From positions 124,001 to 188,000 of the forward strand of contig JADJMI010000001.1 in NCBI GenBank assembly GCA_016709665.1: a stretch of 64,000 nt of DNA. The letters run 5' to 3'. Origin of the DNA: Betaproteobacteria bacterium. Lineage in GTDB: Bacteria; Pseudomonadota; Gammaproteobacteria; Burkholderiales; Usitatibacteraceae. Below, piece after piece: positions 47,453 to 56,020 of the stretch (within the stretch, counting starts at the first letter, position 1; each line of letters opens with the position of its first letter). Under the pieces are notes generated by a model. The model was not told where the DNA came from, did not search any database, and saw only the letters and a list, made by a program, of their open reading frames with translations. Made by a program: the position numbers and the translations under genes.

Positions 47453-50239
47453 CTAGTGGGCGGGGCCCATTCGGGCCAGGATGCGTTCGAAGCGCTCCCG
47501 GTCGCGTCGCTCGGCGATGCCCGGGGCGGCGCACCAGGCGAGCAGGCGTTCGGGCGGCTCGTCGGCGGCGGCCGACCCGGCGCTCTTGAAGCGTTCGCGC
47601 AGCTTGGCCACCTGGAGGGCGAGGCGCTGCTGCTGGAATTCCGGCGGCGACTCGAGGCCCAGGGCCATCTCGAGTTCGAGGAGCCCCAGCGCGCGCGCGG
47701 CCGAAGCCTTCTCGACCACGCCGCGATGGCGGTCGGCATCGCCGTCGGCGAGGGACTTGAGCGCCGCGTCGCGCCGGGACGCCATGCGCTTGTCCCAGGG
47801 CGCGGGGACCTCGGCGAAGCCCGCCCACTGCTCGAGCACCACCGATTCTTCCGCGACGCCGCCGCCGGCCGCCAGCGCGTCGAGCTCGTCGCACAGGCGC
47901 TCGCGCGCGGCGAGCGCCTGCCAGATGGCGCTCTCGCGGACGCGCACCTTTTCCTTGAGGAGGGCTTCGACGGCCGAGCGCGCGTTGCGGAAGCGCGACT
48001 CGACGCCCTTCAGCGCGGGATCCGGGCGCCCGAAGGCCTTGCGCCAGGCGTCGTCGACCTCGCGCATGTCCTTGCGCAGGTCGCTTTCCGTCTTTTCGGT
48101 GAGGCGCGCGAGCTGGTCCATCCGCTGCGCGATCTCCTCGAGCACCTTGCGGCCTTCGCTCTTCCGGTCGTCGACTTCCTTGCGCTTGGCGTTCCTCGCC
48201 TCGAAGACGTTGTCGCAGGCGGCGCGGAACTGCTCCCACAGGAGCCGCTCGTCGCGGTGCCCCACCGGGTGGGCCTTGGCCTCGGCCTGCCAGCGCTGCT
48301 GGATGGCCTTCACCTTGGCGGGCGCGTCGCGGTCCGTCGCCGCGGTCGCGGCGAGCGCCGTCACCTCGGCGATGAGCCCCTCGCGGCCGGCCTTGCCTTC
48401 GCCCCGCGCCGTGACGAGCGCCTGGCGCACGATGCCCACGGTCTCGCGGAACTTCGCGTCCAGCTTCTTCCACGCGCCGGGATCGACGCTGCCGAGGCCG
48501 CCCTCGCGCCAGTTCTTCTCGGTGTCGCGCACCCACTGCTCCATGAGGCGCAGGTCGCGCGGCTCCACGCCCATGAGCGCGGCGCCTTCCTGCGCGGTCT
48601 TCTCGATGAAGTCGTCGCGCGTCTTGCGCGCGGCCTTGCGAAGCGCCGCCTGCTCGGCGAAATGGCGGGCGGCGGGCGCGTAGGCCTTCTCGCAGGCGCC
48701 GTCGAAGCGCTCCCACAGGCTCTTGGGCACGCCCGCGTGCTGCGCGTCGAGCGCCTTCCACTCGTCGCGCGCCTTCTTCACTTCCTGGGCGACCTTGGCC
48801 GGATCGGTGCCCGGCGCGGTGAGCGCCTCGGCGCGCTCGATGAGGCGGATGCGCGCGTCGTGCTGGCCGAAGGCTTCCCATCGCTCGAGCTCCACGAGCT
48901 GCTGCACCACGCGGCTGATGCGCTGGTGGGTCGGCTTGGGGAGGTTGCCCGCGTCCGGCTTCAGGGCCTTGATGGCATCCGCCGCCAGGCGCGCCGCCTG
49001 CATCTGGCCGGCGGCGAGAGCCTCTTCCGCCGCGTGCAATAACCCGTGGACCTTCTGGCGGGCCGCGCTCGCTTCCTGCTCCGCCACGGCCACCTGCGCG
49101 AGGCGGCGCTGCTCCACCACGATCAGGGCGGCCTCGAACCGGCGCGTGAGATCCGCCGTGCGGATGGAACGGTCGAGCGCCTGCCAACGCGCGGGCAGGT
49201 TCGCGTCGTCGATCGACGTGTCGGCCGCGAGGCGCTCGGCTTCGATCACGAGCGCCTCGGCGCCCGCGACGGCCTCGCGCTCGATCGCCCACTGCACCAG
49301 CCGGGCCTCGGCCATGGCGAGCATCTCGAGCGCCGGGGCGTCGTTCGCTTCGTGGGCCTTGGCCTTGAGGCCGGCCAGCTCCGCATGGCGGGCTTCCAGG
49401 TCCTGCGCGCTCGCCGGCGGCGTCAGCGTGGCGGACCAGTCGCGCACCTCGCGCTCCAGCCTCGCCTTGGCGAGCTGCTCGGCCTGCTCGCGTTCGAAGC
49501 GGGCATGAAGCGCCGCGCGGGCGCCGTCGATGCGCTCGAGGCGCGTGGCGTCGGCCGCCATGTCGAGCGCCTGCCAGCGCCGGTTGAGTTCCACCACGGC
49601 GGTGAGCACCGGGCCGGGCGTGGTCGCGAGGGCTTCGAGTTTCGCGAGGATGTCGTCCGCGGCACCTTCCTGGGCGGCGCGGTCCTTCATCGCGTCCAGG
49701 CGCCGCTGCGCGAGCTTCGCCACGCCGCGGTCCTTGTTGTTCGCGGCCTGGGCGAGCTTCTCGAGGGCCTCCTTGGTGACGACGCGTTCGGCGGCCGCCT
49801 GGCGCGTTTCGGCCTGGCCGGCGCTCACCGCGAGGTCGACGAGCCGCTCCTCGTCGTGGATGCCGGCGAGCGCGAGCGCGCGACGGTCCGCATCGCGGGT
49901 GCGACGAGCCACCTCGGCGCGAAGGCCGTCGGTCGTGTGCTCGGCCTCGAGGACCGACTTCGCGGCGGCACCGTCCGCCGAATCGGCGACCTGCGGGGCC
50001 AGGGAGGCTTCCAGCGCCTCGCGCACGGCGGGGTCCTTCTCGGTGTTCCAACCCGCGACGAGGGCCGCGAAGTGATTGGATCGCCGGGCCGCGGCGGCGC
50101 GCACGCCGGCGTCGGCATCCTGCGTGACGAGCTTCGCGAGGTCGTCGGAATCGGGCGCGAGCTCGGCGACCCCCAGGATGCGCTGGGCGGGATCGGCGTG
50201 CTCGTGAAGGGGCGTGCGGAAGAAGCGGGTCGAAATCAT
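47453..50239 (-). CDS. Large DUF349-repeat protein
   Basis: A 928-residue helical, charged protein with no signal peptide. A HEAT-like N-terminal part (DPAQRILGVAELAPDSDDL, then repeated Ala/Arg helices) covers about the first 230 residues. Multiple DUF349 repeats follow, with the typical LWERFDGACEKAY, LWEQFRAACDNVF and W--L-A-HAGVPKSLW patterns. DUF349 repeats are long coiled helices of unknown function. They occur in single large proteins of Burkholderiales. It is followed after nine bases by the ligase gene, suggesting one transcript. Confidence 0.85.
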   Translation of the reverse strand: MISTRFFRTPLHEHADPAQRILGVAELAPDSDDLAKLVTQDADAGVRAAAARRSNHFAALVAGWNTEKDPAVREALEASLAPQVADSADGAAAKSVLEAEHTTDGLRAEVARRTRDADRRALALAGIHDEERLVDLAVSAGQAETRQAAAERVVTKEALEKLAQAANNKDRGVAKLAQRRLDAMKDRAAQEGAADDILAKLEALATTPGPVLTAVVELNRRWQALDMAADATRLERIDGARAALHARFEREQAEQLAKARLEREVRDWSATLTPPASAQDLEARHAELAGLKAKAHEANDAPALEMLAMAEARLVQWAIEREAVAGAEALVIEAERLAADTSIDDANLPARWQALDRSIRTADLTRRFEAALIVVEQRRLAQVAVAEQEASAARQKVHGLLHAAEEALAAGQMQAARLAADAIKALKPDAGNLPKPTHQRISRVVQQLVELERWEAFGQHDARIRLIERAEALTAPGTDPAKVAQEVKKARDEWKALDAQHAGVPKSLWERFDGACEKAYAPAARHFAEQAALRKAARKTRDDFIEKTAQEGAALMGVEPRDLRLMEQWVRDTEKNWREGGLGSVDPGAWKKLDAKFRETVGIVRQALVTARGEGKAGREGLIAEVTALAATAATDRDAPAKVKAIQQRWQAEAKAHPVGHRDERLLWEQFRAACDNVFEARNAKRKEVDDRKSEGRKVLEEIAQRMDQLARLTEKTESDLRKDMREVDDAWRKAFGRPDPALKGVESRFRNARSAVEALLKEKVRVRESAIWQALAARERLCDELDALAAGGGVAEESVVLEQWAGFAEVPAPWDKRMASRRDAALKSLADGDADRHRGVVEKASAARALGLLELEMALGLESPPEFQQQRLALQVAKLRERFKSAGSAAADEPPERLLAWCAAPGIAERRDRERFERILARMGPAH

Positions 50240-50345
50240 GGGGGCGGCGCGAGAAGGGACTCGCCGGTCGGATTCTGGGACGGGGATACCTCCATGCTAC
50301 ACCGTGTCCGCGGGGGCGCCACGCCTGACGCCCGGGGCGCCGCCG

Positions 50346-51338
50346 CTAGAAGCTGAACCGGCGACCGACCGCCGAGGGGAAGAGCACGCCCGGCTCGCAC
50401 GCCTGCGCGAGCGCGGTGAACGCGCGAAAGCCCGTGCAGTGGGCCGGCACGATGCGCTTCAGGCCGAATTTCAGCAGGTCGAGCACCGTATCGGCGATCG
50501 CGGGCTCGACGGTCGGCCCCGAGAGGTGGAAGCCGCCCATCACCGCGTGCAGGGGCGTGCCGGAGAACGCGCGGTCCGCATCCTTGAGCACGTTCACCAC
50601 GCCGGCGTGGGAACACATGGAGAAGACCACGACGCCCTTGCCCTTCACCTTCACGGCGAGGTAGCGCTCGTCGAGGAGCCAGGGGTCGTCCTCCCAGCCG
50701 CCGGCCGCGGCGCGGCGCATGTGGCCCGGATAGCCCTTCTCGTAGGCCGTCACGCGCGGGATCTCGCCGCTCAGGTAGAAGTGGCCGTCCACGAGCAGGC
50801 GCGCCCCGGGGGAACTCTCCACGACGGCGCCTGCGGCCTCCAGTTCGGCCGCGGACGGGATGTCGCGGTAGGGAAGGACCTTGCCGCCGGGCTGCGTGTT
50901 GCCGCGCCGGGCGAACATGCCATCGTTCACGTGAAAGGGCACCGGGGCGCCCCGCGCCGCGGCGATGAGGCGCACGGCCTCGGCGAGACCGCCGCCGTGG
51001 TCCCAATGGCCGTGGGAAAGCGCCACGGCCTCGATGCGATCGAACGGAACGCCCAGCAACGCGGCGTTGCGCCCGAGGGTGTAGGCCTCGGGCCCGGCGT
51101 CGAACATCATGTAGCGCGTCGCATCGCCCGCGCGAACCGCGAGGAGCAGCGACAGGCCATGGTGGGCGCAGCACTTGGCCTCGCCCGACATCTCGGTGAG
51201 GCCCGCGGCCAGGAGCGCCGCGGTCTCGTTGGCGACGCCCGCCGGGACCGTCGACAGCGCGTCCGTGACGTTGTCGACGAGGACGAGCGCCTCGAGGGCG
51301 TCGACCTCGACGAGGCTGCCGGCCGGGTTCGTCGCCAT
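50346..51338 (-). CDS. MBL-fold metallo-hydrolase
   Basis: A 330-residue metallo-beta-lactamase fold protein. The metal site HGHWDHGGG (HxHxDH) is near residues 109-117, with later ligands in MGGFHLSGP and VPAHCTGFRA. The late histidine-cysteine pair (AHCTG) and overall blocks resemble the family annotated as 7,8-dihydropterin-6-methyl-aminobenzene phosphate synthase-like. The substrate is unknown. No signal peptide is seen. I chose the ATG at 51338, three bases beyond the stop of a possible 64-residue upstream frame. Confidence 0.82.
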   Translation of the reverse strand: MATNPAGSLVEVDALEALVLVDNVTDALSTVPAGVANETAALLAAGLTEMSGEAKCCAHHGLSLLLAVRAGDATRYMMFDAGPEAYTLGRNAALLGVPFDRIEAVALSHGHWDHGGGLAEAVRLIAAARGAPVPFHVNDGMFARRGNTQPGGKVLPYRDIPSAAELEAAGAVVESSPGARLLVDGHFYLSGEIPRVTAYEKGYPGHMRRAAAGGWEDDPWLLDERYLAVKVKGKGVVVFSMCSHAGVVNVLKDADRAFSGTPLHAVMGGFHLSGPTVEPAIADTVLDLLKFGLKRIVPAHCTGFRAFTALAQACEPGVLFPSAVGRRFSF

Positions 51339-51340
51339 GG

Positions 51341-51535
51341 CTATTTCCGCCCCCCGCCCTTCGCCGCCGGCCGCCCGACGTGGAGAACCGGCCAGGTGCC
51401 CCGCGGCAGGGGCGCCCCACGAGGCCCGCGGGAAGGCCACCCCGCCCCAAACCCCAGGCGACGGCCCCGGATCCGGGCGATGCTGGCGGAAAAGCCGTTG
51501 CGGGCGCCGATGGCGGCGTGACGAATTGCCTTCAT
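51341..51535 (-). CDS. Possible 64-residue basic protein in the 51339-51683 gap
   Basis: This 345-base stretch holds no recognisable gene on either strand except this small minus-strand frame. It starts MKAIRHAAIGARNGFSASIA after a fair ribosome site (AGGGGATCC) and stops two bases before the MBL-fold ATG. It is rich in Arg and Gly and matches no family I know. In such GC-rich DNA open frames are common, so it may be chance or a leader for the hydrolase gene. Confidence 0.25.
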   Translation of the reverse strand: MKAIRHAAIGARNGFSASIARIRGRRLGFGAGWPSRGPRGAPLPRGTWPVLHVGRPAAKGGGRK

Positions 51536-51683
51536 GTGGATCCCCTGTGGCCGGTGGCGCGGTGTCTCCCCCATCTCCGGCGTGCGCGCCCGGCCGGAAT
51601 CAATGAATCTACCATGCACCGGCTGAATCCAAGTTTCGGTCCCGCGGCGTCCCACGGCCTCGCCCCCCTCCGAGGAGACTTCC

Positions 51684-52625
51684 ATGAAAGCCGTCTTCCT
51701 GCTCGCCCTCGCCTGCGCGGCCCTCGCACCCGCGGGCTGCGACCTGCAGGGCCTGCTGGCGGGATTTCCGGCACCGGTCGTGACGGTGCGGGGCGGCGAC
51801 CCGGTCGAGCTCGACTACCGGGAAGGACCGGGTGGGCTGGTCCTGCTGCGGGGCCGGGTGAACGGCCGCGCGGACGTCGAGTTCATCCTCGACACGGGCG
51901 CTCCGGTGACCGTCCTCATCGACGGTCCCCGCACCGCCGGCCTCGCGCTCGACACCACGCGCGCGAAGCCGCTCGGCGACCCGTCCAACCCCGCGACGCC
52001 CGTCGGCGTGATCGGCCGCGAATTCACGATCGCCTTCGGCGGCGTCTCCTACTCGGGGCTCTCGGCGGTGCTCGTGCCCGCGCGGACGATGCCCTGCCGC
52101 GAGCGCTTCGAGGCCGTGGGCTTCGGCGGGGTGATCGGCGCGGACCTCTTCCGGCGCTTCGTGGTGGAGGTCGACACCGCGGCCCGGCGCGTTCGCCTGC
52201 ACGACCCGCCGTCGTGGCGCGTGCCCGCGGGCGCCGAGGTGCTGGCCCTCGACTTCCGGGGCCGGCACCCCTTCGTCGAGACGAAGGTCGCGCTCGCCGA
52301 CGGACGGGAAATCGCCGCGCGCATGAATGTCGACACCGGCCTCAACCGCGCGCTCACCCTGGCGGCCGGCAGCCATCCGGACCTCGCCATGCCCGCGCAA
52401 GGGGAGGTGCGCCGCAGCTGCCTCGTGAACGGCGTGCGCGAGGACCGGGTCGGCCCGCCCGTGACGCTGCAACTGGGCGGCGCGCGGATCGCGGTCCCCT
52501 CGCCCGTCTACACCGACGCGCCCAATCCCGTCGACGATGCCCGCACGAGCACGATCGGGGTCGGCCTCTTCCAGGGCCGGCGCCTCTTCATCGACTACCC
52601 GGGGAAACGTCTCGCGCTCGCCTGA
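51684..52625 (+). CDS. Retropepsin-like aspartyl protease, lipoprotein
   Basis: A 313-residue protein with a lipoprotein signal: MKAVFLLALACAALAPAGC, lipobox Cys at residue 19. The body has two aspartyl-protease DTG motifs, FILDTGAPV and NVDTGLN. A single chain with two DTGs is the pepsin/retropepsin-like pseudo-two-fold layout, and both aspartates are present, so activity is possible. It is exported and anchored in the envelope. The next gene begins at its stop codon (TGATG). Confidence 0.8.
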   Translation: MKAVFLLALACAALAPAGCDLQGLLAGFPAPVVTVRGGDPVELDYREGPGGLVLLRGRVNGRADVEFILDTGAPVTVLIDGPRTAGLALDTTRAKPLGDPSNPATPVGVIGREFTIAFGGVSYSGLSAVLVPARTMPCRERFEAVGFGGVIGADLFRRFVVEVDTAARRVRLHDPPSWRVPAGAEVLALDFRGRHPFVETKVALADGREIAARMNVDTGLNRALTLAAGSHPDLAMPAQGEVRRSCLVNGVREDRVGPPVTLQLGGARIAVPSPVYTDAPNPVDDARTSTIGVGLFQGRRLFIDYPGKRLALA

Positions 52626-52678
52626 TGCCGGCCGCGTGCCAGAATGCGCGCTTCGCCCCGCCCCGGGAGTCGCGACGC

Positions 52679-53350
52679 ATGGTCTCGAACCGACGCACCG
52701 CCCGCCGCGAAGATCTCGGCCTCAACGCCCGCGAATTCGCGGCGCTCGAGCGTCTCGCCACGCCGCAGAAGATCCAGGCGTTCCTCAACCGCGTGCCCGC
52801 CAACCACGAGATCGGCGGCCAGTCGCTGCTCTCCGTGCGCGAGGTGCTGCGCCAGCGACGCGCGCATTGCCTCGAGGGTGCGTTCGTCGCCGCGGCGGCC
52901 CTCTGGATCCACGGCCGCCCGCCCCTCGTCATGCACCTGGACTGCGAGCTTTCCGACTACCCGCACTGCATCGCCGTTTTCCGGCAGGGCCGGCTCTGGG
53001 GCGCGATCTCGAAGACCAACGGCGGCGTGTTGCGCTTCCGCGACCCGGTCTACCGGACGCTGCGCGAGCTCGCCATGAGCTACTTCCACGAGTACTGCGA
53101 CCGGCGCGGCCGGCACACGCTGCGCAGCTACAGCGCGCCGTACGACCTTCGGCGCGTCGACCCGGCCGCGTGGGTGACGAACCCGGCGATGTGCTGGCCC
53201 GTGCACGACCGCCTGCAGGGGCTTCGCCACTACGCCCTCGTCGCCGCTTCGGGAACGCGGGAACTCTCGCGCCGCGATCCGTTCGAAACCCGGCTCGCGA
53301 AAATCGTGCAGTACCCGAAGCCCCGGCGGCCATCGCGCCGCGCGGGGTAG
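52679..53350 (+). CDS. Conserved protein with possible transglutaminase-like Cys and His
   Basis: A 223-residue protein. Recognisable conserved blocks are RRAHCLEGAFVAAAALWIHG (a cysteine at the start of a helix), DYPHCIAVFRQ (a histidine) and LAMSYFHEYCDRRGRHTLRS; I cite these only as anchors. This spacing resembles transglutaminase-like proteins where Cys and His are catalytic, but the role is not known. The start at 52679 follows GGGAG. An ATG at 52625 that overlaps the previous stop would add 18 residues. Confidence 0.65.
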   Translation: MVSNRRTARREDLGLNAREFAALERLATPQKIQAFLNRVPANHEIGGQSLLSVREVLRQRRAHCLEGAFVAAAALWIHGRPPLVMHLDCELSDYPHCIAVFRQGRLWGAISKTNGGVLRFRDPVYRTLRELAMSYFHEYCDRRGRHTLRSYSAPYDLRRVDPAAWVTNPAMCWPVHDRLQGLRHYALVAASGTRELSRRDPFETRLAKIVQYPKPRRPSRRAG

Positions 53351-53360
53351 GATACCGACC

Positions 53361-54077
53361 ATGGACGACAAGAAACCCACGCAGGCTTCCCGCACTTCGC
53401 CGCCCGTCTCGCGCCGCATCCGCGAGCGTGTCCAGGCCGCCGGCGAGCGCTTCCACGCCAACGACAACATCTCGCGCTTCATCGAGCCGGAGGAAATGCC
53501 CGAGCTCATGGACGAGGTCGAGGCGAAGATGCGCGCCGTGCTCGAGAGCCTGGTGATCGACACCGACAGCGACCACAACACGCAGGAGACGGCGCGGCGC
53601 GTCGCGAAGATGTACCTCACCGAGGTCTTCCGCGGCCGCTACATCCCCGTGCCGCCGGTGACCGAGTTCCCGAACATCGAGCACCTGAACGAACTGATGA
53701 TCGTGGGCCCGATCACGGTGAGGAGCGCGTGTTCCCACCACCTGTGCCCGATCATGGGCAAGATCTGGATCGGCGTGATGCCCAACGAGCACTCGAACCT
53801 CATCGGCCTGTCGAAGTACGTGCGCCTGTGCGACTGGGTGATGAGCCGCCCGCAGATCCAGGAAGAAGCGGTCACGCGCCTGGCGGACCTGCTGCAGTCG
53901 CGCATGCAGCCCGACGGGCTCGCGGTGGTGATGGAGGCCGACCACTTCTGCATGCAGTGGCGCGGCGTGAAGGACACCGATTCCAAGATGATCAACAGCG
54001 TGATGCGCGGCTCCTTCCTCAAGGACGCCAACCTGCGCCGCGAATTCCTCTCCCTGCTCTCCCGCAAGAACGGCTGA
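53361..54077 (+). CDS. folE: GTP cyclohydrolase I
   Basis: A 238-residue enzyme that converts GTP to dihydroneopterin triphosphate, the first step of folate and pterin synthesis. Zinc ligands are visible in SACSHHLCPIMG and DHFCMQWRG. Other family blocks are DTQETARRV-like HNTQETARRV and EDLRL-type GLSKYVRLCDWV. The N-terminal 50 residues are a poorly conserved tail. The gene after it, 47 bases on, encodes a BLUF photoreceptor, an uncommon pairing. Confidence 0.95.
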   Translation: MDDKKPTQASRTSPPVSRRIRERVQAAGERFHANDNISRFIEPEEMPELMDEVEAKMRAVLESLVIDTDSDHNTQETARRVAKMYLTEVFRGRYIPVPPVTEFPNIEHLNELMIVGPITVRSACSHHLCPIMGKIWIGVMPNEHSNLIGLSKYVRLCDWVMSRPQIQEEAVTRLADLLQSRMQPDGLAVVMEADHFCMQWRGVKDTDSKMINSVMRGSFLKDANLRREFLSLLSRKNG

Positions 54078-54124
54078 ACAACCGTGGTTGCGAAGCACCG
54101 GCACCCAATCAGAAAGCCATAGCC

Positions 54125-54553
54125 ATGCTCGTCCGACTCCTCTACGCCAGCCGATCCGCGCAGCCCGCGACCCCCGAGGTCACGGACGCCATCCTCGCGC
54201 AGTCCCGCGCCCGCAACCCGGCGCTCGGCATCACCGGCATCCTCTGCCAGAGCGGCGACATCTTCATGCAGGTGCTCGAGGGGGGCCGCGGGCCGGTGAA
54301 CCAGCTCTACAACCAGATCGTCCGCGACGACCGCCACCGCGACGTCGTCGTGCTGCACTACGAAGAGATCGCCGAGCGCCGCTTCGCGGGCTGGACGATG
54401 GGGCAGGTGAACCTCGCCAAGGTGAACCCCTCGATGCTGCTCAAGTACTCCGAGACGATGGCGCTCGATCCCTACGCCATCTCGGGGCGCGCCTCCATGG
54501 CGCTGCTCGAGGAACTGATCGCCACTGCGCAGATCATCGGCCGGGCGGGCTGA
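54125..54553 (+). CDS. BLUF domain blue-light photoreceptor
   Basis: A 142-residue short BLUF protein. The flavin-site tyrosine is in RLLYASRS near residue 7, the key glutamine in GILCQSGDIFMQVLEGG, and the conserved tryptophan in FAGWTMG. The C-terminus is a helical cap of about 40 residues without an effector domain, so it must signal through a partner. It follows folE by 47 bases and may share its transcript. The FAD cofactor is not made from pterins, so the link may be regulatory. Confidence 0.92.
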   Translation: MLVRLLYASRSAQPATPEVTDAILAQSRARNPALGITGILCQSGDIFMQVLEGGRGPVNQLYNQIVRDDRHRDVVVLHYEEIAERRFAGWTMGQVNLAKVNPSMLLKYSETMALDPYAISGRASMALLEELIATAQIIGRAG

Positions 54554-54578
54554 CGCGGGCCGGGCGGGCTGACGCGGG
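54541..54578 (+). repeat. 19-bp perfect tandem duplication across the BLUF stop codon
   Basis: Two exact copies of a 19-base unit (54541-54559 and 54560-54578) starting CCGGGCGGGC and each containing TGA. The first copy includes the last codons and the stop of the BLUF gene. The second is downstream and non-coding. It looks like a recent slippage duplication. Confidence 0.85.
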
Positions 54579-54616
54579 GCGTCCGGGCCCGATCCGGCCG
54601 GCGCGGGCCGGACCGC

Positions 54617-54673
54617 TTGACAACCCGGCCCCGGCCGGGTTTACCATTCGGTTAAATAACCGCCTGGTTAACC
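54617..54673 (+). promoter_or_regulatory. Promoter and palindromic operators of the ArsR-type regulator
   Basis: TTGACA at 54617-54622 is a perfect -35, with a weak -10 around 54640-54645. Just downstream are a perfect palindrome CGGTTA-AA-TAACCG (54649-54662) and GGTTAACC (54666-54673), ending six bases before the ATG. This arrangement fits autoregulation by the repressor encoded next. A 9-base stem, AACCCGGCC/GGCCGGGTT at 54622-54641, overlaps the promoter and may end the upstream BLUF transcript. Confidence 0.6.
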
Positions 54674-54678
54674 TCGCC

Positions 54679-55038
54679 ATGCCCCCCGACCCCCTCAGCG
54701 CCACCTTCTCAGCCCTGGCCGACCCCACGCGCCGCGCCATCCTGGCGCGGCTCGCGTCCGGGGAGGCTTCCGTCACCGAGCTCGCCGGGCCTTTCGCCAT
54801 GAGCCTGCCCGCGGTGACCAAGCACCTCAAGGTGCTCGAGAAAGCGGGCCTCATCTCGCGCGGCCGCGAGGCGCAGTTCCGTCCCTGCCGGCTCGAGCCC
54901 GCGCCCCTCGGGGACGCCACGGCCTGGATCGACACCTATCGCCGCCTCTGGGAGGAAAGACTCGATGGCCTGGAACGCTATCTTCGCGAAGTCCAGGCGA
55001 AGGACGCGAAGCGCGCCGGGAAGCGCGCGAAGCAGTGA
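54679..55038 (+). CDS. ArsR-family transcriptional repressor
   Basis: A 119-residue winged-helix regulator. It begins with the ArsR pattern TFSALADPTRRAILARLASG and the recognition helix lies in SLPAVTKHLKVLEKAGLI. There are no cysteine or histidine metal sites, so it responds to something other than the classical metals. The cognate SRPBCC protein gene starts 25 bases downstream. This ArsR-SRPBCC pairing is common and the operators are visible upstream. Confidence 0.9.
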   Translation: MPPDPLSATFSALADPTRRAILARLASGEASVTELAGPFAMSLPAVTKHLKVLEKAGLISRGREAQFRPCRLEPAPLGDATAWIDTYRRLWEERLDGLERYLREVQAKDAKRAGKRAKQ

Positions 55039-55063
55039 CCCCCGAAAAAAGGACACCCCGCCC

Positions 55064-56017
55064 ATGAACGACCTCGAAGGCATCCGCCTCGCCCCGAAGC
55101 AGATCCTCGCCGAACGCCTCCTCGACGCCCCGCGCGACCTCGTGTGGCGCGCCTGGACCGACCCCGTGCACCTGGGGGAATGGTGGGGGCCGCGCGGCTT
55201 CGCCACCACGACGAAGCACTGCGCCATCGAGCCGGGCGGCGAGTGGTGCTTCACGATGCACGGCCCCGACGGACGCGACTACGAGAACATCGTCACGTTC
55301 ATCGATGTGGAGAAACCGGCGCGGCTTCGCTACCGGCACGGCGGCGCCGGGGAGACCGCGGCGATCCGGTTCGAAGTGGAGGTGCGGTTCGCCGCCGAGG
55401 GGGCGCGCACGCGCCTCACGATGACGATGCACTTCCCGTCGGACGAAGCCCGCGACTACGTGATCGAGACCCACGGGGCGCTCGAGGGGCTCGCGGGGCA
55501 CCTGGCGCGACTGGCCGAGCACCTCGTCCTGCAGGACCCGTTCACGATCGTGCGCACGTTCGGCGCGCCGCTCGAACTCGTCTGGAGGGCCCACACGGAT
55601 GCCGACCGCCTCGCGAAATGGTGGGGCGTGAAGGGCATGGCGACGACGGTGAAGCGGTTCGAGCTTGTTCCCGGTGGCCACTTCGTCTACGGCATGCGCT
55701 CGCCGGCGGGCCAGGAGATGTGGGGCCGGTTCACGTACCGCGAGATCGTCCCGATGAAGCGGCTGGTCTACGTATCCTCGTTCTCGGACCCCGAGGGCGG
55801 CCTCACGCGCGCGCCGTTCTTCGAGGACTGGCCGCTCGAGGTGCTGAACGTCCTCACCTTCGAGGAAAGCGACGGGCGCACCACGCTCACGCTGCGCGGC
55901 GGACCCCTCCAGGCGAACGAGGCCGAACTCGCCCGGTACCGGGCGATGCACGAATCGATGCGGGGCGGATTCGGCGCCACCTACGACCAGCTGGCGGCGT
56001 ACCTGCAGGCCGGCTGA
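55064..56017 (+). CDS. Two-domain SRPBCC (AHSA1-like) protein
   Basis: A 317-residue protein with two consecutive AHSA1-type START-like domains. Each has the LVWRAWTDP...WWGPRG or LVWRAHTDA...WWGVKG pattern (about residues 27-44 and 163-180). The fold forms a hydrophobic pocket, and the family's ligands are mostly unknown. It is co-transcribed with the ArsR regulator encoded upstream. The ligand might be what de-represses that regulator, but that is inference. Confidence 0.85.
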   Translation: MNDLEGIRLAPKQILAERLLDAPRDLVWRAWTDPVHLGEWWGPRGFATTTKHCAIEPGGEWCFTMHGPDGRDYENIVTFIDVEKPARLRYRHGGAGETAAIRFEVEVRFAAEGARTRLTMTMHFPSDEARDYVIETHGALEGLAGHLARLAEHLVLQDPFTIVRTFGAPLELVWRAHTDADRLAKWWGVKGMATTVKRFELVPGGHFVYGMRSPAGQEMWGRFTYREIVPMKRLVYVSSFSDPEGGLTRAPFFEDWPLEVLNVLTFEESDGRTTLTLRGGPLQANEAELARYRAMHESMRGGFGATYDQLAAYLQAG

Positions 56018-56020
56018 GCG

